This document shows positions 53,609 to 61,891 of a DNA stretch of 64,000 nt, piece after piece. This stretch comes from Celeribacter ethanolicus (GTDB lineage: Bacteria; Pseudomonadota; Alphaproteobacteria; Rhodobacterales; Rhodobacteraceae): assembly GCF_001550095.1 (NCBI RefSeq), contig NZ_LRUC01000010.1, positions 186,001 to 250,000 of the forward strand, given 5' to 3'. The stretch's first letter is position 1; every line of letters starts with the position of its first letter. The notes below the pieces were generated by a model. It did no database searches. It worked only from the letters and a program-made list of their open reading frames with translations, and was not told the DNA's origin. The translations under genes were made by a program, and so were the position numbers.

Positions 53609-54411
53609 GCTGTTCCGAAACGCTTGCAAGCTATGCCTTCCGGTCGCTGGGCTATGGCGAACGCCGCCTGCCGACCACGGAAATCACGCTCTGCGATCAG
53701 GTGACCCTGATCGGATCGGGGATGATCTGGAACATCTATTTCGGGATTCTGGCGATCCTGCTGGGGTTCTTCACCTCGCAGGCCTTGGCGCTGGCGAAGA
53801 CCTCTTCCAATCCGCTGATCCGCAAACCCGCCGAATGGTTCATTTTCGTGTTCCGCGGCTCGCCCTTGTTCATCCAGTTCTTCTTTGCCTATTTCCTGTT
53901 CCTGACGATCAAGCAATCGGTGCCGATGCTGAGCAATCTGACGAACGCATGGCTGGGGGCGGCGATCGTCTTGTGGTTCAACACCACGGCCTATTCCGCC
54001 GAGATTTTCTATGGCGCGCTGATGGCGATCCCCAAAGGCGATCTCGAGGCCGCCGATGCCTATGGCTTTACCGGGTTCAAACGCTTCCGCCGGATCGTCT
54101 GGCCGACCATGATGCGGCTCGCCTGGCCCGCCTATACGAACGAGGCGATTTTCATCTTCCACTCGACAACGCTCGTGTTCCTCTCCGGTTTCCCGGCCTT
54201 GCAGCAAAAGGGCGACGCCCTTTATTACGCCTCCTATTTTGCCGACAAGACCTTCAACCCGTTCATCCCCTACCCGATCCTCGCGGGCTATTTCGTCGTG
54301 GCGACGCTCTGCATCATCACGGTCTATGGCCTGATCGGAAAGCGGCTGAACCGCCACCTTCCGCAACCTCGCCAGAAACGGCCCCGGATGCTGGCGCAAA
54401 TCTTTCGTTAA
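53605..54411 (+). CDS. ABC transporter permease (second)
   Basis: 268 residues. Short leader (MSCSETLASYAFRSLGYGE), then membrane helices such as IYFGILAILLGFFTSQALAL. The EAA loop is LEAADAYGFTGFKRFRRIVWPTM. It pairs with the permease at 52796 to form the heterodimeric channel. It begins inside the stop of the first permease and ends 9 bases before the first ligase gene, so one mRNA is likely. Confidence 0.93.
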   Translation: MSCSETLASYAFRSLGYGERRLPTTEITLCDQVTLIGSGMIWNIYFGILAILLGFFTSQALALAKTSSNPLIRKPAEWFIFVFRGSPLFIQFFFAYFLFLTIKQSVPMLSNLTNAWLGAAIVLWFNTTAYSAEIFYGALMAIPKGDLEAADAYGFTGFKRFRRIVWPTMMRLAWPAYTNEAIFIFHSTTLVFLSGFPALQQKGDALYYASYFADKTFNPFIPYPILAGYFVVATLCIITVYGLIGKRLNRHLPQPRQKRPRMLAQIFR

Positions 54412-54420
54412 TGGTGTCTC

Positions 54421-55764
54421 ATGACTTCCCCCCACAGCTGGCTTGCCCAGAATCCCGACGTTAAAACCATCCGCATCGCGGCGGCTGACCTCAACGGTCA
54501 GGCCCGTGGCAAGCGCATGTCCGCGCGCTATGCCGACAAGGTGGAAACCGAGGGCACGCGCTTTCCCCTCTCCGTTCTGAACCTCGACATCTGGGGCGAG
54601 GATATCGAGAACAGCCCGCTGGTATTCGAGAGCGGCGACAAGGACGGGGTTTTGCTGCCGACCGAGCGCGGGTTCATTCCGATGCCCTGGCTCGAAGGGC
54701 CGACGGCGCTGTTGCAGATGTGGATGTTCCATGAGGACGGGCGGCCATTCGATGGCGATCCGCGTCAGGTGCTGGCGCGTGTGCTGGAGCGTTACAAGGC
54801 CAAGGGGCTGACCCCTGTTGTGGCGACCGAGCTGGAATTCTACCTTGTCGATGACAGTTCCCGTCAACTGCGCGTGCCGCGCTCGCCGCGCTCTGGCAAA
54901 CGCCGTCCGGGGGCGGAGACGCTGGCGCTCCGGGCGCTCGACTCGTTTGACCGGTTCTTCACCGATCTCTACGAGGCCTGCGAGGCGATGGACATCCCGG
55001 CGGATACCGCGATTTCCGAGGCGGGTCTCGGGCAGTTCGAGATCAACCTCGTGTATTCGCCCGATGCGCTCAAGGCCGCCGATGACGCGTGGCTGTTCAA
55101 ACTGATGGTCAAGGGGCTGGCGCGCAAACATGGCTTTGCCGCCTCCTTCATGGCGAAACCCTACGACGAATATGCCGGCAACGGCATGCACACCCATTTC
55201 TCGATGCTCGATGAGAACGGCGACAATATCTTTGACGATGGCACGGCCGCAGGCACGGATATGATGCGCCATGCGATTGCCGGGTGCCTTGCGGCGATCC
55301 CGGCGTCGACCATCCTGTTTGCACCGCATGGCAATTCCTATGACCGTCTGGTGCCCGGGGCGCACGCGCCGACCCGGATCTGCTGGGGCTATGACAACCG
55401 CACGGCGGCGGTGCGCGTGCCGGGCGGCTCGCACAAGGCGCGGCGGATCGAACACCGGGTGTCGGGCGGCGATGTGAACCCGCATCTGATGATCGCGGCC
55501 ATCCTTGGCGCGGCTTTGATCGGCATGGAAGACAAGATGACAGCCCCGCCACCGATCACCGGCAATGCCTATGCACAGGAATTGCCCGAGATGCCAGGCG
55601 ACTGGGGCACGGCGATTGCCGAGTTCGAAACCTCGGAGATGATGCGCCGCATCTTCCCGGCGGAACTGATCCAGAACCTGACGCTGACCAAACGTCAGGA
55701 GCTTCGCGACTGGATGGAGCTGACCCCCGAGGAGCAGGTGGAGCTTTATCTGGACACGGTCTGA
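54421..55764 (+). CDS. Glutamine synthetase-like ligase (PuuA/GlnA3 type), first copy
   Basis: 447 residues of the GS superfamily, ATP-dependent gamma-glutamyl-amine ligase type. N-terminal beta-grasp ends near TAL. Catalytic segments are VVATELEFYLVD, SEAGLGQFEINLVYS, GNGMHTHFSM, APHGNSYDRLVPG and RRIEHRVSGGDVNPHL, so metal, ATP and glutamate ligands are kept. It lacks the GS-I adenylylation-loop tyrosine context. Putative role: joining glutamate to an imported amine. A second GS-like gene is at 56567. Confidence 0.88.
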   Translation: MTSPHSWLAQNPDVKTIRIAAADLNGQARGKRMSARYADKVETEGTRFPLSVLNLDIWGEDIENSPLVFESGDKDGVLLPTERGFIPMPWLEGPTALLQMWMFHEDGRPFDGDPRQVLARVLERYKAKGLTPVVATELEFYLVDDSSRQLRVPRSPRSGKRRPGAETLALRALDSFDRFFTDLYEACEAMDIPADTAISEAGLGQFEINLVYSPDALKAADDAWLFKLMVKGLARKHGFAASFMAKPYDEYAGNGMHTHFSMLDENGDNIFDDGTAAGTDMMRHAIAGCLAAIPASTILFAPHGNSYDRLVPGAHAPTRICWGYDNRTAAVRVPGGSHKARRIEHRVSGGDVNPHLMIAAILGAALIGMEDKMTAPPPITGNAYAQELPEMPGDWGTAIAEFETSEMMRRIFPAELIQNLTLTKRQELRDWMELTPEEQVELYLDTV

Positions 55765-55779
55765 GCGGCCCCCGATGTT

Positions 55780-55789
55780 TTTGATCAAA
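55780..55789. promoter_or_regulatory. Palindrome TTTGATCAAA upstream of amidotransferase gene
   Basis: Identical to the site at 51033. It lies 83 bases before the ATG at 55872 and 16 bases after the first ligase stop. It suggests a second promoter under the same regulator within the cluster. Confidence 0.5.
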
Positions 55790-55871
55790 TTTCTGCGCTT
55801 TGCCGCCTGCCCTCTTGTCGGGTGCGCGGCGAAGCGCTAGCGTCGGATCATTCCAAAGCTCTTGGTGACTT

Positions 55872-56564
55872 ATGAAACTCGGCATTCTGCAATGCGGACA
55901 CGCGCCCGACCCCGTCGCGCAAATTCACGGGGATTTTCCACTGATGTTCAAACGGCTCTTCGACCGGCCAGATTTTTCCTATGAGGCCTGGGACGTCGAG
56001 CACATGGATTTCCCGAAAGGCCCGGAGGATGCCGACGCCTGGCTTTTGACCGGCTCGCGCCACGGGGCCTATGAGGATCATCCGTTCATCAAACCGCTCG
56101 AAGCGCTGATCCGCGACATTCATGCCTCCGGCCGACGCATGACCGGGATCTGTTTCGGCCATCAGATCATCGCCACGGCGCTTGGCGGCACGGTGGAGAA
56201 ATTCAAAGGCGGCTGGGCCGTCGGACGGCAGGCCTATGACATCGCGCCTCTGGGGCCGATCCATCTCAATGCCTGGCATCAGGATCAGGTCACGACGCTG
56301 CCCGAAGGAGCCGAAGTTCTGGGCGGCAACGCGTTCTGCGAAAACGCGGCGCTGGTCTATGGCGACAGCATCCTGACCATTCAGCCCCACCCGGAACTGA
56401 GCAATCCGATCATCGCCGATTACATTTCCTCGCGCATGGGCAATCCGGCCTATCCGCTCGCGCTCATGGAACGGGCGCAGGAAGAGAACACACTGCCCAC
56501 CGACGACAAACGCTTTGCCGATCTGATGGTGGATTTTCTGACCCGCGGCCGGGAGGCGCTTTGA
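55872..56564 (+). CDS. Class I glutamine amidotransferase-like hydrolase
   Basis: 230 residues. The nucleophile elbow MTGICFGHQIIATALGG has the catalytic Cys, and TIQPHPELSNPII supplies His and Glu. LLTGSRHGAYEDHPFIKPL is the usual oxyanion-side loop. The protein stands alone, not fused to a synthase, so it may hydrolyse a gamma-glutamyl intermediate, as PuuD does in putrescine breakdown, or supply ammonia to a ligase. It is 2 bases upstream of the second ligase ATG. Confidence 0.88.
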   Translation: MKLGILQCGHAPDPVAQIHGDFPLMFKRLFDRPDFSYEAWDVEHMDFPKGPEDADAWLLTGSRHGAYEDHPFIKPLEALIRDIHASGRRMTGICFGHQIIATALGGTVEKFKGGWAVGRQAYDIAPLGPIHLNAWHQDQVTTLPEGAEVLGGNAFCENAALVYGDSILTIQPHPELSNPIIADYISSRMGNPAYPLALMERAQEENTLPTDDKRFADLMVDFLTRGREAL

Positions 56565-56566
56565 CC

Positions 56567-57919
56567 ATGGAATTTCTCGACAAACTGCCGCAGGCGGCGC
56601 TGGACTTTATGGACGGGCGCAAACTCGACGAGGTGGAATGCATCGTCGCCGACCTGTCCGGCATCGCGCGCGGCAAGGCCATGCCCGCGATGAAATTCGA
56701 AAAGCAAAAGCATTTCTACCTGCCGAACTCGATCTTCTTGCAGTCGATCAACGGCGACTGGGTGGAAGATGCGGATGCGCCCTTCACCGAACCGGACATG
56801 GTTCTGGTTCCGGATTTCGAGACCGCGACCGCTGCCCCCTGGACCGCCGACTGCACGCTTCAGGTCATTCACGATGTGCTCGATCAAAGCGGCCAGATGG
56901 TCCCGGTCGCGCCGCGCAACGTGCTGAAACGCGTGGTGCAGCTTTATCACGAACAGGGCTGGGACCCGATCGTGGCGCCCGAAATGGAGTTCTTCCTCGT
57001 CGCGAAGAACACCGATCCGAACCAACCCGTCGAACCGCCGATTGGCCGCACGGGTCGCCGCGCGGCGCAGCGGCAGGCCTATTCCATGTCGGCGGTCGAT
57101 GAATACGGGCCGATCATTGACGACATTTACGACTTTGCCGAAGCGCAGGGGCTGGAGATCGACGGCATCCTGCAAGAGGGCGGCGCCGGGCAGATCGAGA
57201 TGAACCTGCGCCATGGCGATCCGGTGAAACTGGCCGATGAGATGTTCTATTTCAAACGGCTCATTCGCGAGGCCGCGCTACGTCACGATTGTTTCGCGAC
57301 TTTCATGGCGAAACCCATTCAGGACGAGCCGGGTTCGGCGATGCACATCCACCATTCGGTGGTGGACATCAACACGGGCGAGAACATCTTTTCCAACCCG
57401 GACGGATCGGAATCCGAGGCCTTCCTGCATTTCATCGCGGGGCTGCAAAACCACCTCGCCTCCACGATTGCGATCCATGCGCCCTATGTGAACAGCTATC
57501 GCCGTTACGTCCGCGATTTCGCCGCGCCGATCAACCTCGAATGGGGCCGCGACAACCGCACCACCGGGCTGCGCGTGCCGATCTCCGGCCCCGAGGCGCG
57601 GCGCATCGAGAACCGCCTGCCGGGGATGGACGTCAACCCCTACCTGTCGATTGCCGCCTCGCTGGCCTGTGGGTATCTCGGCCTCATGGAACGGCGCGAA
57701 CCGCGGGCGGAATATGTCGGCGACGCTTACGATTCCGCCGAGGGCATCCCGGAAACGCTCGCCTCCGCACTCGACCTGCTCGAAGGCGCGACACAGATGC
57801 AGGAGGTCTTGGGCAAGGACTTCGTGCGGGTCTACACCACTGTGAAACGGGCCGAGAACGAAGCTTATCTTCAGGTCATTTCCCCCTGGGAGCGCGAGCA
57901 TCTTTTGCTCAACGTGTGA
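56567..57919 (+). CDS. Glutamine synthetase-like ligase, second copy
   Basis: 450 residues, same superfamily as the protein at 54421 but only moderately alike. Active-site marks are IVAPEMEFFLVA, QEGGAGQIEMNLRHG, PGSAMHIHHSV, VNSYRRYV and RRIENRLPGMDVNPYL. The ATG at 56567 is used; a TTG at 56561 overlapping the preceding stop is an alternative. A terminator follows. Two ligases in one cluster suggest two amine substrates or two steps. Confidence 0.88.
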   Translation: MEFLDKLPQAALDFMDGRKLDEVECIVADLSGIARGKAMPAMKFEKQKHFYLPNSIFLQSINGDWVEDADAPFTEPDMVLVPDFETATAAPWTADCTLQVIHDVLDQSGQMVPVAPRNVLKRVVQLYHEQGWDPIVAPEMEFFLVAKNTDPNQPVEPPIGRTGRRAAQRQAYSMSAVDEYGPIIDDIYDFAEAQGLEIDGILQEGGAGQIEMNLRHGDPVKLADEMFYFKRLIREAALRHDCFATFMAKPIQDEPGSAMHIHHSVVDINTGENIFSNPDGSESEAFLHFIAGLQNHLASTIAIHAPYVNSYRRYVRDFAAPINLEWGRDNRTTGLRVPISGPEARRIENRLPGMDVNPYLSIAASLACGYLGLMERREPRAEYVGDAYDSAEGIPETLASALDLLEGATQMQEVLGKDFVRVYTTVKRAENEAYLQVISPWEREHLLLNV

Positions 57920-57939
57920 GCCAAATCACAGACCAAGAC

Positions 57940-57965
57940 AAAGGGGGCCGATGCGCCCCCTTTTT
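57940..57965 (+). terminator. Rho-independent terminator
   Basis: AAAGGGGGC/GCCCCCTTT with loop CGATGC, then TTTTT. It ends the ligase operon. Confidence 0.85.
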
Positions 57966-58083
57966 CGCACGCATTTCCATGAAGCTTTTGCGAAATTTCG
58001 CCTGCCGCCCGGCGAGGGAGTAGATTTCCGACCTCACAACACTTACAGTTATTCTGAAAGAAGAATTTCAAAAAGGTGAAATC

Positions 58084-59286
58084 ATGAGTCTCGGGCCCAA
58101 TGTCTACGACGCCGAACCGATCCCCGAAGAAGCGCGCGAGATTGTCGAACAGCTTCTGAGCTCGGGCGATCTGTTCCGCTACACCGCGCCGGGCAATGCG
58201 CCCGTGACGCTGTTGGAGCGCGAATTCGCCGAGATGCTGGGTGCGAAATACGCTCTTGCCGTGGCCTCCTGCTCCGCCGCGCTGTTCCTGTCGCTCAAGG
58301 CGCTGAACCTGCCGCGTGACGCCAAGGTTCTGATCCCGGCCTTCACCTTTGCCGCCGTGCCCTCCTCCATCGTGCATGCCGATTGCAAGCCGGTTCTGGT
58401 CGAGTGCAATGACAATTACCGGATCGACCTCGACGATTTCCACGCCAAGATTGAAGAGGCCGATGCGGTGATGATTTCCCACATGCGCGGCCATACCTCT
58501 GACATGGATGCGATCAAGGCCGCCTGCGACGCCAAGGGCATTCCGCTCATCGAAGACGCCGCCCACTCGCTCGGCACCGTCTGGGACGGCCAGAACATCG
58601 GCACCATCGGTAAAATCGGCTGTTTCTCTTTCCAGTCTTACAAGCTTTTGAATGCCGGCGAAGGCGGGATCATGATCACCGACGATCCCGAAATCATGGC
58701 CCGCGCCGTGATTATGTCTGGCGCTTACGAACACAACTGGGCGAAGCACAACCCACAGCGCGACAATGCGCTCTCCGCCGAATTCGCCAAGTGGCAAAAC
58801 CAACTGCCGCTCTACAACACCCGGCTGTCGAACATGTCCGCCGTGCTGGTGCGCCCGCAGTTGAAAGAGGTGCCGCGCCGTGTCGCCGATGGGCGTCGCA
58901 ACCACGATTACACCGCCGCGCGTCTTGAAACCTCGCCGCATCTGACCGTGCCCGCGAAGCTCGACAAGGAGCTGCGTGCGCCGGACAGCCTCCAGTTCAA
59001 CCTCGTGGACTTCTCCCGCGAAGAGGCGCTGGCCTTCCAGAGCGCCGCCAAAGCGCGCGGTGTGTCCGTTCAGGTCTTTGGCCTCTCGACCGACAACGCC
59101 CGCGCCTTCTGGAACTGGCAGTTCCTGGGCGAAACGCCCGATCTGCCGAAAACCCGCGAGATGCTGTCGAAAGCCTGCGACACCCGGCTTCCGGCGCGTT
59201 TGACCGAAGAGGATTGCGACTTCATCGCCGACGCACTTCTGGCCGCGGCCGGAGAGGTCAAGGGCGTGCGGGTCGCGGCGGAATAA
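58084..59286 (+). CDS. DegT/DnrJ/EryC1/StrS-type PLP aminotransferase
   Basis: 400 residues. PLP-binding segments are AVASCSAALFLSLKALNL, LIPAFTFAAVPSSIVHADCKP, LIEDAAHSLGTVWDGQ, and the Schiff-base lysine at about residue 187 in FSFQSYKLLNAGEGG. Family members transaminate sugars or small ketones. AAGGTG precedes the ATG. It follows the ligase operon after a terminator, so it has its own promoter; connection to the cluster is by place only. No sugar-nucleotide genes are near. Confidence 0.88.
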   Translation: MSLGPNVYDAEPIPEEAREIVEQLLSSGDLFRYTAPGNAPVTLLEREFAEMLGAKYALAVASCSAALFLSLKALNLPRDAKVLIPAFTFAAVPSSIVHADCKPVLVECNDNYRIDLDDFHAKIEEADAVMISHMRGHTSDMDAIKAACDAKGIPLIEDAAHSLGTVWDGQNIGTIGKIGCFSFQSYKLLNAGEGGIMITDDPEIMARAVIMSGAYEHNWAKHNPQRDNALSAEFAKWQNQLPLYNTRLSNMSAVLVRPQLKEVPRRVADGRRNHDYTAARLETSPHLTVPAKLDKELRAPDSLQFNLVDFSREEALAFQSAAKARGVSVQVFGLSTDNARAFWNWQFLGETPDLPKTREMLSKACDTRLPARLTEEDCDFIADALLAAAGEVKGVRVAAE

Positions 59287-59340
59287 GCCCACCCTGCTCC
59301 GCAAGACTTTGACGCCTTCCCACCGGGGAGGCGTTTTGCA

Positions 59341-60285
59341 TTACAGAATCTTGAGATAGCCGCCGAGCCACGGATAGGTCGCAACCATTGGATCGACCAC
59401 CTGCGCCTGCAACAGCGGAACGAGTTGATCGGCCACTTCACGCGCCATTTCCGACATGCCGTCGTGGCGCACGGTCAGCGAGATTTGCCGCGACAAGGGC
59501 GCGACCGGAAGGGGAATGGCCTCGATCTGGTCGGCATAGCGTCCGGCGTTGAGCACCCCCAGAGAAGACAGGATCGTCCAGCCCGTGCCGCCCGCCACCA
59601 TGGCGATCATCGCGCGGTAACTGTCGAGCTCGAAGCGATGAGTGAGCGTCATGCCCTGCACTGCCAGATGTTCGGCGAGCATCCGTCCCATGGCATGGCG
59701 GCGGGTGTACTGGATCAGCGGCAGCTCCTTCACCGCCGCATGGCGCCCTTTCGGCACCACGGCCACGAACGGATCCTGCAACAAGGGATGGCTCTCCGAC
59801 CAGTCCCCACCGTCACTGAGTTCGGCGGCGACGATCACATCGAGCGCACGGTTTTCCAGCCGGTCGAGCAACCGGTGCGACGGACCGGTCTCAAGCTCGA
59901 AGCGGGTTTCGGTGAGACGATCCGCCATCTGGGTGATCAGCAAGGGGGTCACGGAGGATTCGAAATCCTCCACCATGCCGAGACGCAATTGCGCGAGATG
60001 GCTCAGATCCAGCCCGGCGATCTCGGAACGCGCACGGGCCGCTTCGAGCAGGATGCTCTGCGCCCGGCGCCGCAGAACCCGGCCCGCAGGCGTCAGCGAC
60101 ATCGGCCGTTCACGACGGTTGATCAGTTCGGTGCCCAGCGCGGTCTCCAGATTGGAGATCTGTTGCGACACCGCAGAGGGCGAGGCACCGAGACGCTTGG
60201 CAGCCGCGGACACGGAGCCCTCCTCGGAGACGGCGAGAAACACCTCGACACCCCAAAGCGTCAAACGTCCGACCTTGTCGCTCAT
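59341..60285 (-). CDS. LysR family transcriptional regulator
   Basis: 314 residues. The winged HTH is at residues 10-70 (WGVEVFLAVSEEGSVSAAAK, then SAVSQQISNLETALG). The effector domain follows from about residue 95 (LRLGMVEDFESSVTPLLI). It is convergent with the DegT gene and is the only classical regulator beside the ABC-ligase cluster, so it may control it. LysR sites are usually T-N11-A, and the TTTGATCAAA palindromes do not match this well. A dispersed-repeat copy lies directly upstream. Confidence 0.92.
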   Translation of the reverse strand: MSDKVGRLTLWGVEVFLAVSEEGSVSAAAKRLGASPSAVSQQISNLETALGTELINRRERPMSLTPAGRVLRRRAQSILLEAARARSEIAGLDLSHLAQLRLGMVEDFESSVTPLLITQMADRLTETRFELETGPSHRLLDRLENRALDVIVAAELSDGGDWSESHPLLQDPFVAVVPKGRHAAVKELPLIQYTRRHAMGRMLAEHLAVQGMTLTHRFELDSYRAMIAMVAGGTGWTILSSLGVLNAGRYADQIEAIPLPVAPLSRQISLTVRHDGMSEMAREVADQLVPLLQAQVVDPMVATYPWLGGYLKIL

Positions 60286-60292
60286 GATGCCC

Positions 60293-60324
60293 CCCGTTTC
60301 CTTTGCTGATCCAAATACTCAAAA
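60293..60324 (-). repeat. Copy of a short dispersed repeat upstream of LysR gene
   Basis: CCCGTTTCCTTTG, a 7-base spacer, then AAATACTCAAAA; 25 positions are identical to the copy at 48174. Here it overlaps the RBS region of the LysR gene. Confidence 0.65.
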
Positions 60325-60341
60325 AAGCTCACAGAAAAAAG

Positions 60342-60366
60342 AAAACCCCGCAGGTTGCGGGGTTTG
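60342..60366 (-). terminator. Rho-independent terminator after phaR
   Basis: On the minus strand AAACCCCGCA/TGCGGGGTTT around ACC, followed by TCTTTTTTCTG. It ends phaR before the LysR gene. Confidence 0.85.
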
Positions 60367-60386
60367 TCCGGGGTCATGTGGCGCGA

Positions 60387-60926
60387 TCACGACAGCTTGG
60401 ACAGCTTTTCCTGAAGCTCAGCGAGCTGCTTCTTGATCTCGCCGAGATCTTCGCCCCCTTCAGGCGTGTCCTGTTTCGGTGAGGACCAGTTCTTGCCCAT
60501 GCCGCCGGTCATCGCCTTCAGGAAGGCCTCCTGCTGGGCCTGAAGCGCTTCGAAACCGGGAATTTGCGGCATTTGCGTGCCGAAATTCTGCATCATCTGC
60601 TCCTGACCCTGCCGCAGCATGTCGAAGCTCTGCGCCAGAAACTGCGGCACGACGGATTGGATGTCGGTGGTGTAGCTGCGCACGAGATCGGTCAGCACGC
60701 CCAGAGGCAGCACACTTTCCCCACGGCTTTCGTGTTCGGCGATGATCTGCAACAGGTACTGGCGCGTGAGATCGTCACCGGATTTCAGGTCCACGATCTG
60801 CACGTCGCGGCCCTCGCGGATGAAACCCGCGATGTCTTCGAGTGTGACGTAATCGGAGGTCTCCGTGTTGTAGAGACGTCTCGAAGCATAGCGTTTGATC
60901 AGCAAAGGATCTTTCTTGTCGGCCAT
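60387..60926 (-). CDS. phaR: PHA synthesis repressor PhaR
   Basis: 179 residues. The N-terminal DNA-binding domain (LLIKRYASRRLYNTETSDYV, then LEDIAGFIREGRDVQIVD) and the PHB-accumulation domain (SGDDLTRQYLLQIIAEHESRGE) are diagnostic. The C-terminus is Gln/Glu-rich and ends in a coiled-coil (LGEIKKQLAELQEKLSKL). PhaR binds PHA granules and, when granules are scarce, represses phaP and itself. The ATG at 60926 follows GGGAGGGG. A TGC-rich half-conserved site lies upstream at 61084. The 335-base gap to phaP holds this site and a terminator. Confidence 0.94.
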   Translation of the reverse strand: MADKKDPLLIKRYASRRLYNTETSDYVTLEDIAGFIREGRDVQIVDLKSGDDLTRQYLLQIIAEHESRGESVLPLGVLTDLVRSYTTDIQSVVPQFLAQSFDMLRQGQEQMMQNFGTQMPQIPGFEALQAQQEAFLKAMTGGMGKNWSSPKQDTPEGGEDLGEIKKQLAELQEKLSKLS

Positions 60927-61083
60927 TTGGGCTCCCCTCCCTAAGGCGTTTCCTGCGAACACGCCGCCGGTTTTTCTCGCCGGAATGTCCCGTCGGAGTT
61001 TTTATCGAATGTCCGGAATTCCCGGAAAACGTCGTCAGCGGTTCACAAACAGGGCGTCTTCCCATCCGGGGCAGACGCCGTAT

Positions 61084-61094
61084 TGGCAATGCAG
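61084..61094. promoter_or_regulatory. PhaR-type site upstream of phaR
   Basis: TGGCAATGCAG resembles CTGC-N3-GCAG, the TGC-rich inverted repeat described for PhaR of Rhodobacter/Paracoccus, with one arm imperfect. It is 158 bases upstream of the phaR ATG, which would fit autoregulation. Confidence 0.4.
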
Positions 61095-61182
61095 CAAGCC
61101 TATGCGAGCGATTTTTCAAAAGCAAAAGAAATCAGGATGTTTTTGTTACCGCAACCAGAAGAACCGCTTTTGCAGATGCGAA

Positions 61183-61209
61183 AACGGGCCCCGCAGATGG
61201 GGGCCCGTT
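61183..61209 (-). terminator. Rho-independent terminator after phaP
   Basis: AACGGGCCCC and GGGGCCCGTT pair around about 7 bases; on the minus strand the tail is TTCGC after GTT. It lies 53 bases after the phaP stop. Confidence 0.75.
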
Positions 61210-61261
61210 CATGATCCACGTTTCTAGGGAGGAGGAGAAACGCGGAGAGGTAAGGGATGCC

Positions 61262-61705
61262 TTACTTCGCAGTCGCTTTTTTCGCGGCTTTGGTCATCTC
61301 GTCCGTCGCTTTTTTCGCGGCGGCGGTCATGTCTTCGCCCATGTCCTTGCCGGCAGCCAGAACCAGCTCGATGGTTTCCATCTGGACTTTTTTCGCGACT
61401 TCGGCAAAGGCGGCCATGTTCTCGGCGGCCATTTCGGCCTGAACGGAGGCGAACTCGGTCAGCGCCTTGGTGTAATCGGCGGGTTCTTCCTTGACGGCGG
61501 TCATGTCGGAGACTTTCGCCAGGGTGTCCTTGGTCCATTTGGACGACAGCTCGGTGGATTTCTCGGCGGCTTCGATGGCCACTTTCGAGAGTTTTTCGGC
61601 GAAAGACGCCTGGGTTTTGAAGCTTTCCTGCATCGCGGACATGTCGAGCGGGAAGTTGCCCATCATGTCTTTCATCATCTTGGTGAAATCGTCGGTCTTG
61701 GCCAT
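61262..61705 (-). CDS. phaP: Phasin
   Basis: 147-residue, highly helical, Ala/Lys/Glu/Met-rich protein with no signal peptide, typical of granule-coating phasins. MAKTDDFTKMMKDMMGNFPL and AMQESFKTQASFAEKLSKVA begin it, and the C-terminus is AAKKATDEMTKAAKKATAK with Lys-Ala repeats. It coats PHA granules and controls their number and size. The ATG at 61705 has AGAAGGA upstream. Between phaR and phaC with PhaR-type sites in the promoter, the assignment is strong. Confidence 0.9.
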   Translation of the reverse strand: MAKTDDFTKMMKDMMGNFPLDMSAMQESFKTQASFAEKLSKVAIEAAEKSTELSSKWTKDTLAKVSDMTAVKEEPADYTKALTEFASVQAEMAAENMAAFAEVAKKVQMETIELVLAAGKDMGEDMTAAAKKATDEMTKAAKKATAK

Positions 61706-61804
61706 GTCACATATCCTTCTGGCTTTGGGTGCGAAAGCGGCCCGTTCCGGGTTTTCGCTGGTGATGCGCGCTTTGGCATCATGCCTTTGCTGCGCTTGCC
61801 ATAG

Positions 61805-61833
61805 AATATGCATGCCGCGCCGCAGAAAATCAA
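61805..61833 (-). promoter_or_regulatory. Predicted phaP promoter
   Basis: TTGATT (61833-61828) and CATATT (61810-61805) are 17 bases apart, a good sigma-70 type pair. It is flanked by TGC-rich repeats: CTGCACTGCAG just upstream and GGCAAGCGCAGC at the expected transcript start. Confidence 0.6.
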
Positions 61834-61843
61834 GAGATTTATG

Positions 61844-61854
61844 CTGCAGTGCAG
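61844..61854. promoter_or_regulatory. PhaR-type operator of phaP
   Basis: CTGC-AGT-GCAG is an exact CTGC-N3-GCAG inverted repeat of the type bound by PhaR in Rhodobacter/Paracoccus. It is 11 bases upstream of the -35 of phaP. It also lies 38 bases from the phaC stop. Confidence 0.6.
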
Positions 61855-61891
61855 AAATATACCCAAAACGACGCAGTCCCAGACGGTTATC

